From Thalassobius sp. Cn5-15 (lineage in GTDB: Bacteria > Pseudomonadota > Alphaproteobacteria > Rhodobacterales > Rhodobacteraceae), in NCBI RefSeq assembly GCF_022347685.1, contig NZ_JAKRGF010000001.1, positions 434,001-498,000 on the forward strand: a stretch of 64,000 nucleotides of DNA, given 5' to 3'. Made by a program: the position numbers and the translations under genes. Position 1 is the first letter of the stretch, and each line of letters opens with the position of its first letter. This document shows, piece after piece, positions 8,989 to 18,589 of this stretch. The notes beneath the pieces were generated by a model, which worked only from the letters and a program-made list of their open reading frames with translations, was not told the origin of the DNA and ran no database searches.

Positions 8989-10104
8989 TCAGCTTCGCCC
9001 GGTCGCTACGCTGACCGTGCCACCGCCGACCAGCGCTGAAACACCTGTCGTCTCTGGCCCTGATGTAGACAAGCCCCGCGCCACGCGGATCGCAAGGTAG
9101 GCAAAGGCTTGCGCTTCCAGCATATCGCCGTCCAGGCCCACATCCTCCACCGGTCGCACAGGGCAATCAATACCCGCCTGCAGCATCTGCATCATCACCG
9201 GATTATGCCGCCCGCCACCTGTCACCAACACCTGCGATGGCGGACTGGGGCAGTGATCCAGCCCCAGCATCACGGCGGTCGCAGACATGCCAGTCATCGT
9301 AGCCGCCGCATCCGCATCATCCAATTCGCGTACCAGATCCAACATGTCAGCGAAAGCATCGCGGTCCAGCGATTTGGGCGGGATTTTGGGGAAATAGACG
9401 TCATCCAAAAACAGCTCTAACGCGCCATCCACCACTTCGCCTTGCGCCGCAAGGGCACCGTTATGGTCATAGGACAGTCCGCGCCGCTCCTGCATTAAAT
9501 CGTTGAGCGGCGCATTTGCCGGGCCAGTGTCAAACGCCAAGAGCGCCCCCGCCTCCTCTGGGCCCGATTTGCGCGGATCGATCCATGTGATATTGCCCAC
9601 ACCGCCCATATTGAGAAAGCACAAAGGCTCCGTCGCGCCGATCCATTTGGCGCAGGCAAAATGGAAAAACGGCGCCAGCGGTGCGCCCTGACCGCCAAGC
9701 TGCACATCCGCGCTGCGGAAATCCCACGCGACCGGTACGCCTAACCGATCCGCCAAAGCCGCGCCATCGCCCGCCTGATGGGTTCCTCGTCCGCCCGGAT
9801 CATGGGCCAGCGTCTGGCCGTGAAACCCGATCAGCTCGGCCCCCTCAAAACCGCCCAGCACCTCTGCATGGGCACGCTCGACCAATTTTGCGACAGCCGC
9901 AACGCCATCCTCACCCGGCCAGTGGCCAAGGCCTGCACGCAAAACCGCCTGTTCTTCCGCCGAATAAGGTCGGTAGGCCGTATCACCAAACGCTTCAATC
10001 ACATGACCGTCGCTGAGCAGCATCGCCGCATCCACACCGTCCAAGGATGTGCCTGACATCGCCCCCAGCGCCCAAATCGCGCCCTGATCCGTCGCTTTCT
10101 TCAT
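8989..10104 (-). CDS. anmK: Anhydro-N-acetylmuramic acid kinase
   Basis: The 371-residue protein (from the ATG at 10104, [14 protein letters not shown]) phosphorylates and opens 1,6-anhydro-MurNAc during peptidoglycan recycling. Motifs seen are [16 protein letters not shown] (nucleotide loop), [35 protein letters not shown] and [12 protein letters not shown], in the order of the AnmK family. The frame extends 17 codons further upstream to 10155, but that extension is not family-like. It is divergent from tyrS, about 110 bases apart, and this arrangement is common in Rhodobacteraceae. Confidence 0.93.
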   Translation of the reverse strand: MKKATDQGAIWALGAMSGTSLDGVDAAMLLSDGHVIEAFGDTAYRPYSAEEQAVLRAGLGHWPGEDGVAAVAKLVERAHAEVLGGFEGAELIGFHGQTLAHDPGGRGTHQAGDGAALADRLGVPVAWDFRSADVQLGGQGAPLAPFFHFACAKWIGATEPLCFLNMGGVGNITWIDPRKSGPEEAGALLAFDTGPANAPLNDLMQERRGLSYDHNGALAAQGEVVDGALELFLDDVYFPKIPPKSLDRDAFADMLDLVRELDDADAAATMTGMSATAVMLGLDHCPSPPSQVLVTGGGRHNPVMMQMLQAGIDCPVRPVEDVGLDGDMLEAQAFAYLAIRVARGLSTSGPETTGVSALVGGGTVSVATGRS

Positions 10105-10216
10105 GCCTGCCCCAAATCTTGCCCCACAAACACCACCTGCGGGGGCAAAACACATCTTTCCCCCCAGTTGGTTGCAGCTTATACACTGGCTGGCAAAGCT
10201 GTAAGGGACAAAAGCA

Positions 10217-11470
10217 ATGACCTACCACCCCAAATCGGAATTCATGCGCGTCATGATGGAGCGCGGCTTCATCGCGGACTGCACCGATTATCAAGCACTG
10301 GATGACGCGCTCTGCGCTGGGGTGGTGCCCACCTATATCGGCTATGACGCTACAGCGAAATCACTGCACGTCGGTCACTTGCTGAACATCATGATGCTGC
10401 GCTGGCTGCAAAAGACCGGCCACAAACCGATCACCCTGATGGGTGGCGGCACCACCAAGGTGGGCGATCCGTCCTTCCGCGCCGATGAACGTCCGCTGCT
10501 GACGGCGGATGCGATTGACGCCAACATCGACGGCATGAAGCAGGTGTTTGCCAAATACCTCAGCTACGGCGATGGCGACACCGACGCGGTGATGCTGAAC
10601 AACGCCGAATGGCTGGACAACCTCAACTACCTTGAGTTCCTGCGCGACATTGGCCGCCACTTCTCGGTCAACCGGATGCTGTCGTTTGAATCGGTGAAAT
10701 CGCGTCTGGACCGTGAACAATCGCTGAGCTTCCTTGAATTCAACTACATGATCCTGCAGGCCTATGACTTCCTTGAACTGAACCGCCGCTACGGCTGCAT
10801 GTTGCAGATGGGTGGGTCGGACCAATGGGGCAACATCGTGAACGGCATCGATCTGACCCGTCGCGTGTTGGAGAATGAGATTTACGGCCTCACCTCGCCG
10901 CTGCTGACCACCTCGGACGGGCGCAAAATGGGCAAATCCCAGGGCGGCGCGATCTGGCTGAACGGTGATATGCTCTCGCCCTACGAATTCTGGCAGTTCT
11001 GGCGCAACACCACCGATGCGGACGTTGGCCGCTTCCTGAAACTCTACACCGAACTGCCGGTGGACGAATGCGACCGCCTCGGCGCGCTGGAAGGTCAGGA
11101 GATTAACGACGCCAAGGTGATCCTGGCCAACGCCGTCACCACCCTGTGCCACGGGGCCGAAGCCGCTGCTGCAGCGGAGGCCACAGCGCGCGAAGTGTTT
11201 GAAAAGGGCGGCGTGGGCGACGACCTGCCAACGCTGGAACTGAGCGCCGATGAACTGGGCGACGGCATGTCCATCGTGCAGCTGATCGTGAAAACCGGGC
11301 TGGCCAAATCCGGCAAAGACGCCAAACGCCTTATCAAGGAAAACGGCGCCAAGCTGGATGATGAAAACCTGACCGACGCCGGCCTGATGGTGGACGCCGC
11401 GAAGCTGGCGCAGCCGATCAAGCTGTCCGCAGGCAAAAAACGCCACGCGCTGGTGAAACTGGCCGACTAA
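10217..11470 (+). CDS. tyrS: Tyrosyl-tRNA synthetase
   Basis: The 417-residue class I synthetase charges tRNA-Tyr. The HIGH-equivalent is HVGH in [12 protein letters not shown], the KMSKS-equivalent is [10 protein letters not shown], and tyrosine-pocket segments YIGYDATA and [11 protein letters not shown] are intact. The C-terminal S4-like RNA-binding domain (about residues 350-417) contains [18 protein letters not shown]. The start at 10217 matches the family. A strong terminator follows at 11495-11528. Confidence 0.97.
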   Translation: MTYHPKSEFMRVMMERGFIADCTDYQALDDALCAGVVPTYIGYDATAKSLHVGHLLNIMMLRWLQKTGHKPITLMGGGTTKVGDPSFRADERPLLTADAIDANIDGMKQVFAKYLSYGDGDTDAVMLNNAEWLDNLNYLEFLRDIGRHFSVNRMLSFESVKSRLDREQSLSFLEFNYMILQAYDFLELNRRYGCMLQMGGSDQWGNIVNGIDLTRRVLENEIYGLTSPLLTTSDGRKMGKSQGGAIWLNGDMLSPYEFWQFWRNTTDADVGRFLKLYTELPVDECDRLGALEGQEINDAKVILANAVTTLCHGAEAAAAAEATAREVFEKGGVGDDLPTLELSADELGDGMSIVQLIVKTGLAKSGKDAKRLIKENGAKLDDENLTDAGLMVDAAKLAQPIKLSAGKKRHALVKLAD

Positions 11471-11494
11471 GCGCCGGAGAGGCTGAGAATTGAG

Positions 11495-11528
11495 AACGCC
11501 CGCACCTTGGCTGGTGCGGGCGTTTTTT
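11495..11528 (+). terminator. Intrinsic terminator of tyrS
   Basis: AACGCCCGCACC (11495-11506) and GGTGCGGGCGTT (11513-11524) make a 12-bp stem followed by a run of T. Confidence 0.92.
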
Positions 11529-11609
11529 GTTGGGTGCTGCGACAATGGTATGGCGGGCGAAGCTCGATTTCGCTGCGGCTGCGCCAATGTCCGCTGCCTG
11601 ATGCATACG

Positions 11610-12116
11610 TTAGGAAACTCTACGTACGCGATTATATAGGTTTCGATTCATATCTTTGACAAAGCGTTGATGCTTGAAGCCATGTTTAATCAGTAATGCT
11701 TTTGAAGCAGCGTTATCGGGCTGGGCAAACGCCGTGACACTCTCGGCTTTGACATGCCGATCAGAATAGTCGAGAGCCGCTTGACATAGCTCCGTCGCAT
11801 ACCCGTTTCCCCAGCTTGTCGGATCAAAGTAGTATCCAAGTTCGATACCCCAGCCGGGGTCGAAAGGATCATCATACAGTCCGCCCCAGCCAATTATCTT
11901 ACCTGTTGCCTTGAGACGCACTGTCCAAGGCGCGAAGCCGTCGCGCCTGCGTCGCCGTTCATGCACTGCAATACGTTTTCGGCATTCACGGATATTTGCA
12001 TCGCAATGTGTGTGCCGCATTGCCGCCTGATCGCCTAGAAACTGAAAAAGTTCGGGCACTTCCGACAGTCTCGGACGACAAAGGTTTAGACGGCTTGTTT
12101 CAAGATAGTTGAGCAT
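11610..12116 (-). CDS. GNAT-family N-acetyltransferase (RimJ-like)
   Basis: The 168-residue protein has the layout of RimJ/RimL-type GNAT enzymes: TSRLNLCRPRLSEVPELF at the N-terminus, GKIIGWGGLYDD and WGIELGYYFDPTSWGNGYATEL (acetyl-CoA loop, here as W-G-N-G-Y-A), and a C-terminal QPDNAASKALLIKHGFKHQ. The substrate, a protein N-terminus or small molecule, is not evident. The ATG at 12116 is used; a TTG two codons upstream is the only alternative. Its third-position GC looks lower than that of flanking genes, suggesting later acquisition. It is a single gene converging on tyrS. Confidence 0.82.
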   Translation of the reverse strand: MLNYLETSRLNLCRPRLSEVPELFQFLGDQAAMRHTHCDANIRECRKRIAVHERRRRRDGFAPWTVRLKATGKIIGWGGLYDDPFDPGWGIELGYYFDPTSWGNGYATELCQAALDYSDRHVKAESVTAFAQPDNAASKALLIKHGFKHQRFVKDMNRNLYNRVRRVS

Positions 12117-12222
12117 ATTCAAGAAGAGTAGATGAGTGACACGATAAGCAGACGTTCATTTACTACGCAGCATCTGTCAATGAGTGCTGGAAGCGGCCGC
12201 TAGTAACCACCGAATACCCTCC

Positions 12223-13872
12223 CTACTCCGCCGCCGGCAGCTTCAGCGCCTTTGCCTCAGCGCGGCTCAACTGTGCGCCTTGCTTTCGCTTCAACAACTC
12301 CCCCCGCGCCTTTTCATACTGCGGATCTTGCCAGAACATCAGGCAGCCGTTGCAGCCGCGGCCGCAGCAGCCTTCGACGCCGACGCGGTTGGTTTTGTGG
12401 CGGCGTTCTTCGCCACCCTCACCGATGGCATCAACCAGTTTGTCGCGCGACCGCTCATAAGCTTTGGGGCGGTCGGTGCCGGACGCTTCGATCCCCTGCA
12501 CCACCTTATCCAGCTTGATCCGCGCCCATTGTTCATCCGTCAGCGCGCGTTCCTTGCGCATCACGGTGTATTCGGGGAACTGGGCGCGCAGCCAATCGGT
12601 GTCCTCATGATCAAACAGCGCAAAGGGCACCCGCATGACGGTTTTGGTGGATCCGTGGATCACATCCTTCACCGCGCCGGTTTTAGCCTCTTCAAACGCA
12701 TACATCCGCAACAGAACCGTTTCCCGCGCGATGGGAGAGACAAACTCCAGCACGTCGCCCGGCTCCAGCTTGTTCTTCACCTCGATCAGAAACGCGTCGT
12801 CTTCGACACCCACAACCACACCGGCATATTCCCACTGCGCGATGGCGGCGGTGTGTTCATAGCCGTGGGCGTAGTTGGTCAACCGCCCGTCGTGGAAAGC
12901 CAGCGTGTAGCCCCGGTTGCCGACAGTTTCCAGCTCCTCCATGTAAGGTTTCGGATCCCAATTTTCGGGATCGTCGTAATAGGCGTCAATCGCCATGCGA
13001 TAGGCGCGGGCGACGATAGCGCAGTAGTATTCGGATTTGCCGCGCCCTTCGACCTTCAGGCAGTCAACGCCGATTTTCAGATAGTCGTCCAGCTTCGGCA
13101 TGATACACAGATCGCGGGAGTTCATGATGTAGCTGCCGCGACCGTCTTCTTCGATCGGCATCAGTTCCCCCGGACGGCAGCCCTCTTCTAGCAGAAATTC
13201 AAACATATCAGCGTTTTCGGGGGTGATGTTCAGGTCTTCGACCGTGCCATCCTTCAGCCGCATCCGCACGCCGTAATTCCAGCGGCAGGAGTTGGCGCAG
13301 TTGCCCTGGTTCGCGCCGCGTTCGGCCATGAAATTGCTGAGCAGGCAGCGGCCGGAATAGGTCATGCACATGGCGCCATGCACAAACGCCTCTAGCTTCA
13401 CATCGGGGCAGTGTTCGCGAATTTCGGCCAGTTCGGGATAGGACACCTCACGCGCCAGAACCACCAGCGCGGCGCCTTGATCCTTCCAGAAATCAACCGA
13501 CAGCCAGGAACAGACATTTGCCTGCGTCGAGATGTGCAGCGGGATTTCCGGTGCGTGTTTTTTCACATAGGTGAACACGCCGGGATCCGCGATGATCAGC
13601 CCGTCCGGTTGCACGCGGCGGATGGTCTGGATGTATTCATCCAGTTTCGGGATGTCCTTGTTGTGGCTGAACAGGTTCAGCGTCAGATAGGCGCGTTTGC
13701 CGTGGGCGTGGCAGAACTCCACCCCCTCAATCACCTCTTCAAGCGAGAACTGCGATTTGGTGCGCAGGCTCATATCCGGCGTACCCAGATAGACAGCATC
13801 GGCGCCGTACAAAATCGCCATCTTCAACTTGCGCAGATTGCCCGCAGGCATCAACAATTCCGAACGTCGCAT
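12223..13872 (-). CDS. U32 peptidase-family protein (TrhP-like)
   Basis: The 549-residue protein (ATG at 13872, MRRSELLMPAGN) has the U32 TIM-barrel beginning ELLMPAGNLRKLKMAILYGADAVYLG and the signature region EAFVHGAMCMTYSGRCLLSNF followed by NQGNCANSCRWNYGV, whose cysteines bind an iron-sulfur cluster in characterised relatives. U32 proteins of this type (TrhP/YegQ) act in tRNA wobble-uridine hydroxylation rather than proteolysis. A C-terminal extension of roughly 100 residues ends with a compact cysteine set, GCCGRGCNGCLMFW, not part of the core. The reading frame extends 10 codons further upstream, but the ATG at 13872 starts the domain. Confidence 0.82.
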   Translation of the reverse strand: MRRSELLMPAGNLRKLKMAILYGADAVYLGTPDMSLRTKSQFSLEEVIEGVEFCHAHGKRAYLTLNLFSHNKDIPKLDEYIQTIRRVQPDGLIIADPGVFTYVKKHAPEIPLHISTQANVCSWLSVDFWKDQGAALVVLAREVSYPELAEIREHCPDVKLEAFVHGAMCMTYSGRCLLSNFMAERGANQGNCANSCRWNYGVRMRLKDGTVEDLNITPENADMFEFLLEEGCRPGELMPIEEDGRGSYIMNSRDLCIMPKLDDYLKIGVDCLKVEGRGKSEYYCAIVARAYRMAIDAYYDDPENWDPKPYMEELETVGNRGYTLAFHDGRLTNYAHGYEHTAAIAQWEYAGVVVGVEDDAFLIEVKNKLEPGDVLEFVSPIARETVLLRMYAFEEAKTGAVKDVIHGSTKTVMRVPFALFDHEDTDWLRAQFPEYTVMRKERALTDEQWARIKLDKVVQGIEASGTDRPKAYERSRDKLVDAIGEGGEERRHKTNRVGVEGCCGRGCNGCLMFWQDPQYEKARGELLKRKQGAQLSRAEAKALKLPAAE

Positions 13873-13966
13873 CCCTAGCCATCCTTGGTGATCAGCATCC
13901 AAGGGGGCCTATTGCCGCAAAACGGGACCGGAAAAAAGATGTGGTTTATATGTGCCTTTGGGCGCG

Positions 13967-15097
13967 TTAGCCTTTCAGCTGCAGCGCCTCGTCCAACACG
14001 TCGCGTACAACGTTTAGGTCAACGTCTTTGGTCACAAACGCCTCACCAATGCCGCGCGCCATGATAAAGTTGATACGGCCAGCAACCACCTTTTTGTCCT
14101 GCCCCATCAAGGCGATCAGTGTATCTGCGTCCGGCAGGTCGCCGGGGATGTCTTTCAGATCCGCCTTCATTCCCATCCGGCTGAGGTGTTCGCGCACACG
14201 GCTTGGCGCCTCTTGGCTGCACAAACCCAGACGGGAGGAGACCTCAAAGGCCAGCGCACAGCCGATGGCGACACCTTCGCCGTGGAGCAGACGGTCAGAA
14301 TATCCTGTCGCCGCCTCCAGCGCGTGGCAGAAGGTATGGCCGAGGTTCAAGAGTGCACGGTCGCCTTGTTCGGTCTCATCCCGGGCGACGATATCGGCCT
14401 TCATCTCGACCGATCGTTTGACGGCATAGATGCGTTTGGCCATGTCACCCGCGGCTGCGTCTTCGGCGTTAGCCTCCAGCCAGTCAAAAAACGCCGCATC
14501 ACCCAACAGACCGTATTTCACCACTTCGCCGTAACCGGCCAGAAAATCGCGCTTGGTCAGGGTGCCCAGAACCTCGGTATCGGCCAGAACCAGCGATGGC
14601 TGGTGAAAGGCACCGATCAGGTTTTTGCCCTGTGGTGCGTTGATGCCGGTTTTGCCACCAACCGAACTGTCCACCTGCGCCAAAAGGCTGGTCGGGATCT
14701 GCACGAACCGCACGCCACGGCGCAGGCTGGCAGCGGCAAAGCCCACCAGATCGCCGATCACCCCACCACCGAATGCGATGATGATGTCGTTACGCTCGAC
14801 CTTCTCGGCCAGCAACCATTCTACGGTGCGTTCAAAATGCGGCCAACTTTTTGTGGACTCTCCGGCGGGCAAGGTCATCGACACCATGTCAATGCCTTCC
14901 GCCGCCAAACCGCTGCGCAGGGCATCCAGATGCCGCGCGGCGACGTTTTCGTCGCTGACCACGGCCACACGCGGGCGGTTCAGCAAGGAGGCGATCAGCG
15001 CGCCCGCCTCGGCCAGCAGGCCGGGACCGACCAGAACGTCATAGGCGCGATCGCCCAGCGGGACGTGAACGGTTTCCACAGCGGGGTTCAGGGTCAT
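13967..15097 (-). CDS. aroB: 3-Dehydroquinate synthase
   Basis: The 376-residue enzyme converts DAHP to 3-dehydroquinate in the shikimate pathway. It has the NAD-binding IIAFGGGVIGDLVGFAAA, the metal-ligand and substrate region VDSSVGGKTGIN, EVVKYGLLGD, and LLNLGHTFCHALEAATGY with zinc histidines, plus HGEGVAIG. The ATG at 15097 overlaps the aroK stop as ATGA, so aroK-aroB are translationally coupled; an ATG three codons earlier would lie inside aroK. No terminator is obvious downstream. Confidence 0.96.
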   Translation of the reverse strand: MTLNPAVETVHVPLGDRAYDVLVGPGLLAEAGALIASLLNRPRVAVVSDENVAARHLDALRSGLAAEGIDMVSMTLPAGESTKSWPHFERTVEWLLAEKVERNDIIIAFGGGVIGDLVGFAAASLRRGVRFVQIPTSLLAQVDSSVGGKTGINAPQGKNLIGAFHQPSLVLADTEVLGTLTKRDFLAGYGEVVKYGLLGDAAFFDWLEANAEDAAAGDMAKRIYAVKRSVEMKADIVARDETEQGDRALLNLGHTFCHALEAATGYSDRLLHGEGVAIGCALAFEVSSRLGLCSQEAPSRVREHLSRMGMKADLKDIPGDLPDADTLIALMGQDKKVVAGRINFIMARGIGEAFVTKDVDLNVVRDVLDEALQLKG

Positions 15098-15642
15098 TTC
15101 ATACACTCCAGTACATCTTGGCGGGTCACTAAGGCGTCAACCACCTTGTCGCAGGTTGTTTCAATGGAATAGCTCGGCTCGACCGGAACCTTCAGATCGG
15201 CCAATGCGTATACAGGTGCGCGGGCGGCGTAAATTTCACTCAAAGTGGCAAAGGGATCTGCGGTGCGCAGCAGCGGACGGGTGTCTTTATGTTTGACCCG
15301 ATTCCACAGCAATTGCAGGTCCGCCTGCAGGCAAACAGCAACCCCTTCGGCGGCAATTGCATCGCGGTTGCGCTCGGACAGAAAGGCGCCACCACCAGTG
15401 GACAGCACACACGGTTCCTCGCCCAACAGGCGCTCAATCACTTGGCTTTCCTTCTCGCGAAAGAACGCCTCGCCATCGCGGGCAAAAATTTCGGCGATTT
15501 CCATGTTGGCAGCGGCGACAATTTCTGCGTCTGAATCACGGAAAGGTACACCAACTTTGGCAGACAACGCCTTGCCCACTGCGGTTTTTCCCGCGCCCAT
15601 CATGCCCACAAGCACAACCGTTTTCTTCAGTTTCCACGCCAT
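15094..15642 (-). CDS. aroK: Shikimate kinase
   Basis: The 182-residue kinase phosphorylates shikimate at the 3-hydroxyl. It has the P-loop LVGMMGAGKTAVGKAL, the shikimate-binding FRDSDAEI, EIFARDGEAFFREKE with the conserved arginine, and VLSTGGGAFL. It is the first gene of the aroK-aroB pair. The short lid region with KDTRPLLRT is also present. The length is normal for the family. Confidence 0.96.
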   Translation of the reverse strand: MAWKLKKTVVLVGMMGAGKTAVGKALSAKVGVPFRDSDAEIVAAANMEIAEIFARDGEAFFREKESQVIERLLGEEPCVLSTGGGAFLSERNRDAIAAEGVAVCLQADLQLLWNRVKHKDTRPLLRTADPFATLSEIYAARAPVYALADLKVPVEPSYSIETTCDKVVDALVTRQDVLECMK

Positions 15643-15762
15643 GTCGCCCCCGCCTTTCGGCCAACCTCTGCCGTTTTTTACTTTTGATGACTGAATGACG
15701 TGATCTTGGCGAAATTGCCAGTTATAAGTGAAAGAAAATCACAAACAGAGAGCAGCAGGACT

Positions 15763-15912
15763 ATGGGGCGTCTGATCAAATGGCTTTTTCTTCTGGTGGT
15801 GGCTGCGGCACTAGCACTTGTGGCCTATGCCTATATAGGACCGTGGCTTGGAGCTGACTTCTCTCCGCAGCAGCAGGAAATCCGCGAAAACGTGGTGTTG
15901 GATGCAGGCTAA
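15763..15912 (+). CDS. Small single-pass membrane protein
   Basis: The 49-residue product starts MGRLIKWLFLLVVAAALALV, a basic N-terminus followed by a hydrophobic helix to about residue 27 (AYAYIGPWL), then a polar tail DFSPQQQEIRENVVLDAG. An ATG with GAGAGCAGCAGG upstream supports the start. It is divergent from aroK and its stop overlaps the upstream region of the next gene by a few bases, so the two are likely co-transcribed. No function is known to me; small proteins at this place next to xerD appear conserved in the group (recalled impression, not checked). Confidence 0.65.
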   Translation: MGRLIKWLFLLVVAAALALVAYAYIGPWLGADFSPQQQEIRENVVLDAG

Positions 15913-15919
15913 GACCGGG

Positions 15920-17494
15920 ATGCGGTTTAAATTGCGGCACAGGCAGCACGATAGGAACCGGTTGCAGCGCGGTGCCTCAGCGCTTGTGTTGGGGATCTGC
16001 ACGACGCTGCCTGCCATCGCTCAAGCGCCCTTGTCGGCGATCGACTGGCTGAACGATCCGGTCACCGCACCTGTTGTTGATCCGACTCACACTCTGGAAC
16101 CACCAGTCAGCACCGGTGCGCTAGCGCCCAATGTCAGCGTGACCACGCTGGGTGCATCCACAGCAGAGGCGGTTGGCCTTCTGTCGTCACGCGTCACAGG
16201 CCTGCCCGCGGACCTTTGGCAGCATTCTGACGCTCAAGGGTTGAACGCACTGTTGACCAAGCAGCAGCTGACCACCCTGCCCGCCATTCAGGCCCTGTTC
16301 TACACACTCCTTCTGGCGGAAGCAGAGGCGCCCTTTGCCGCCACGGATAAGGCGTCGTTTCTAAACGGACGTCTAGATGCGCTGCTGTCTTTGGGCGCGG
16401 TCGAAGCGGTGCAGGCATTGCTGGATCGCGCAGGCACCACCACGCCGGATCGCTTTGCCCGTTGGTTTGATGCCACCTTGCTGACCGGCGATGAGGATCG
16501 CGCCTGCGAAGCGTTGCGCGATGCCCCCAACCTCAGCCCATCCTATGCTGCGCGGGTCTATTGCACCGCACGACGTGGCGATTGGACCACTGCAGCCCTG
16601 ACGCTGTCGACCGGCACGGTTCTGGGTCTGATCACACCACAGGAGCGGGCGCTGCTGGATCTGTTTCTGGATCCAGAACTGTTCGAAGGCGCGCCGCTTC
16701 CTCATCCGCCAGTACGTCCCAGCCCGCTGATCTTCCGCCTGCAGGAAGCGGTGGGAGAACCACTGCCCACCGCACCGTTGCCGCGTGCCTTTGCGGTATC
16801 TGATCTGCGTGGCACTTCCGGGTGGAAGGCCCGGATTGAGGCGGCCGAGCGTTTGGCGCAAACCGGCGCGTTGGCGCCAAACCGGCTGCACGGGATTTAT
16901 TCCGAACGCTTGCCAGCAGCATCCGGCGGATTGTGGGACCGTGTCGATGCCGTACAGCGGTTTGATCTGGCGCTGAAGGCCCGTGATCCTGCCGCCATCG
17001 CCACCACCCTGCCCCGCGCGGTTCAGGCCATGCGCGTTGCGCAGTTGGAGGTGGCGTTTGCCAAAATTTACGCCAAAGATCTGATGACCGTGCCGCTGAC
17101 CGGCGCAGCGGCGGACCTGGCTTATCACACAGCACTCTTGTCGCCTCACTATGAGGTTGCAGCGCAGCAACTGGGTGCTGACCGGCCGCAATCGGCCTTC
17201 CTCACGGCACTGGCCAAGGGGCAACCGGCCAGCGTCCCCACCCATCATCCGGTGGAACGTAAAATCATCGAAGGGTTCAACAGCACCGCCCTGCCACCTC
17301 TGTTTGCGACCGAGATCGCAGAGCGGCGTCTGGGCGAAGTGATCCTGCAAGCCATGCGCCTTTATCAACGTGCCATTGCTGGTGAGCTGGCAGAGCTGCC
17401 CCGCGCCCTTGCCACCTTCCGAGCGCTTGGACTGGAAGATACTGCGCGACAGGCCGCTTTGCAGTTCTTGCTGTTGGAACGGGCAGGCACATGA
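15920..17494 (+). CDS. Exported protein of unknown function, upstream of xerD
   Basis: From the ATG at 15920 the protein has 524 residues. A basic N-terminus (MRFKLRHRQHDRNR) and hydrophobic stretch ALVLGICTTLPAIAQA form a signal peptide, with cleavage after AQA about residue 36. The rest is alanine/leucine-rich and helical, with repeated hydrophobic pairs resembling TPR-like solenoids (for example ALLSLGAVEAVQALLDRAG, EDRACEALRDAPNLSPSYAAR), so a periplasmic helical-repeat scaffold is plausible. Another ATG at 15902 lies in the preceding gene. The last four bases overlap the xerD start, indicating coupling. I do not recognise a characterised family. Confidence 0.7.
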   Translation: MRFKLRHRQHDRNRLQRGASALVLGICTTLPAIAQAPLSAIDWLNDPVTAPVVDPTHTLEPPVSTGALAPNVSVTTLGASTAEAVGLLSSRVTGLPADLWQHSDAQGLNALLTKQQLTTLPAIQALFYTLLLAEAEAPFAATDKASFLNGRLDALLSLGAVEAVQALLDRAGTTTPDRFARWFDATLLTGDEDRACEALRDAPNLSPSYAARVYCTARRGDWTTAALTLSTGTVLGLITPQERALLDLFLDPELFEGAPLPHPPVRPSPLIFRLQEAVGEPLPTAPLPRAFAVSDLRGTSGWKARIEAAERLAQTGALAPNRLHGIYSERLPAASGGLWDRVDAVQRFDLALKARDPAAIATTLPRAVQAMRVAQLEVAFAKIYAKDLMTVPLTGAAADLAYHTALLSPHYEVAAQQLGADRPQSAFLTALAKGQPASVPTHHPVERKIIEGFNSTALPPLFATEIAERRLGEVILQAMRLYQRAIAGELAELPRALATFRALGLEDTARQAALQFLLLERAGT

Positions 17495-18477
17495 CGCAGC
17501 CGCCAAAAAACGCAGAAGCGCTGGCCGACATGTCTCGCTGGATCGCCACCTTTCTTGAGGCGCAGGCGGCAGAATTGGGCGCTGCGCAGAACACGCTGGC
17601 GGCCTATGGTCGTGACCTCAGCGATTTTCGCGATTGGCTCAACCGTGCGCGCCTCACATACGACAGCGCACAGCGCGACGATATCGAAGGTTACCTGATC
17701 GATTGCGACGCACAAGGTCTGTCGCAAGCCACCCGCGCGCGCCGCCTGTCGGCGATCAAACAACTTTACCGTTTTGCCTTTGACGAAGGTTGGCGCGACA
17801 GCAATCCAGCGATCCAGATCACTGGACCGGGGCGCAACAAACGTCTGCCCAAAACGCTCAGCCAACAGGATGTAGAGGCCCTGCTTGCCGCCGCCCGCCA
17901 TCCTGACCAGACGGAGGCAACGCGCCTGCGTAACACCTGCCTGATGGAACTGCTCTACGCCACCGGCATGCGGGTCAGCGAATTGGTGTCACTGCCGGTG
18001 AATGCCTGTCGTGGCGATCCGCGTATCCTGCTGATCAAGGGCAAAGGCGACAAGGAACGGATCGTGCCGCTGTCGCCGCCCGCCCGCAGCGCATTGGCCG
18101 TGTGGTTGGCACACCGCGACGAGGCGGAGGAGATCGCGCGCATCGAAAAAGGCGCCCTTGCCAGTCCGTTTCTGTTTCCCAGCCGCGGCAAACAGGGCCA
18201 CCTGACGCGCCACAGGTTCTTTCAGATGATCAAGGGTTTCTGCGCCACGGCCGGCGTCCCACCGGCCGATGTGACACCACACACGCTGCGTCATGCCTTT
18301 GCCACGCATCTACTGGCCAATGGCGCCGACTTGCGGGTGATCCAGACGCTGTTGGGCCATGCTGATCTGGCCACGACAGAGATCTATACTCATGTTCAGG
18401 AAGAACGCCTAAAGCAGCTGGTTTTGGATCATCACCCGCTGGCCAAGCCTGCACGCGACGCGGATGGCACATCCTGA
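17491..18477 (+). CDS. xerD: Tyrosine recombinase XerD
   Basis: The 328-residue recombinase resolves chromosome dimers at dif together with XerC. The N-terminal SAM-like domain (about 15-110) has QNTLAAYGRDLSDFRDWL. The catalytic domain carries Arg161 (ATGMRVSELVSL), the KGKGDKERIVPL lysine hairpin, His264 and Arg267 in HTLRHAFATHLL, His290 in LLGHADLATT and the nucleophile Tyr299 in EIYTHV. XerD rather than XerC is chosen from overall resemblance, with moderate certainty. The start overlaps the stop of the exported protein gene (ATGA). Confidence 0.9.
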   Translation: MTQPPKNAEALADMSRWIATFLEAQAAELGAAQNTLAAYGRDLSDFRDWLNRARLTYDSAQRDDIEGYLIDCDAQGLSQATRARRLSAIKQLYRFAFDEGWRDSNPAIQITGPGRNKRLPKTLSQQDVEALLAAARHPDQTEATRLRNTCLMELLYATGMRVSELVSLPVNACRGDPRILLIKGKGDKERIVPLSPPARSALAVWLAHRDEAEEIARIEKGALASPFLFPSRGKQGHLTRHRFFQMIKGFCATAGVPPADVTPHTLRHAFATHLLANGADLRVIQTLLGHADLATTEIYTHVQEERLKQLVLDHHPLAKPARDADGTS

Positions 18478-18589
18478 AAACGGCGTGATCCCCGCCCCTT
18501 GATCCGCACACCGCTGCACCCCATAACCAGTTAAACATCTTTTGCACAGGCGCTTGCCCTCGACCGCAAGGCCGTATCTGGACCGCAAT

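Noticed and set aside
10361-11587. 408-codon minus-strand open frame
   Set aside because: Antisense of tyrS; it also runs through the tyrS terminator.
12184-13191. 335-codon plus-strand frame
   Set aside because: Antisense of the U32 gene, no family resemblance.
14186-15172. 328-codon plus-strand frame
   Set aside because: Antisense of aroB.
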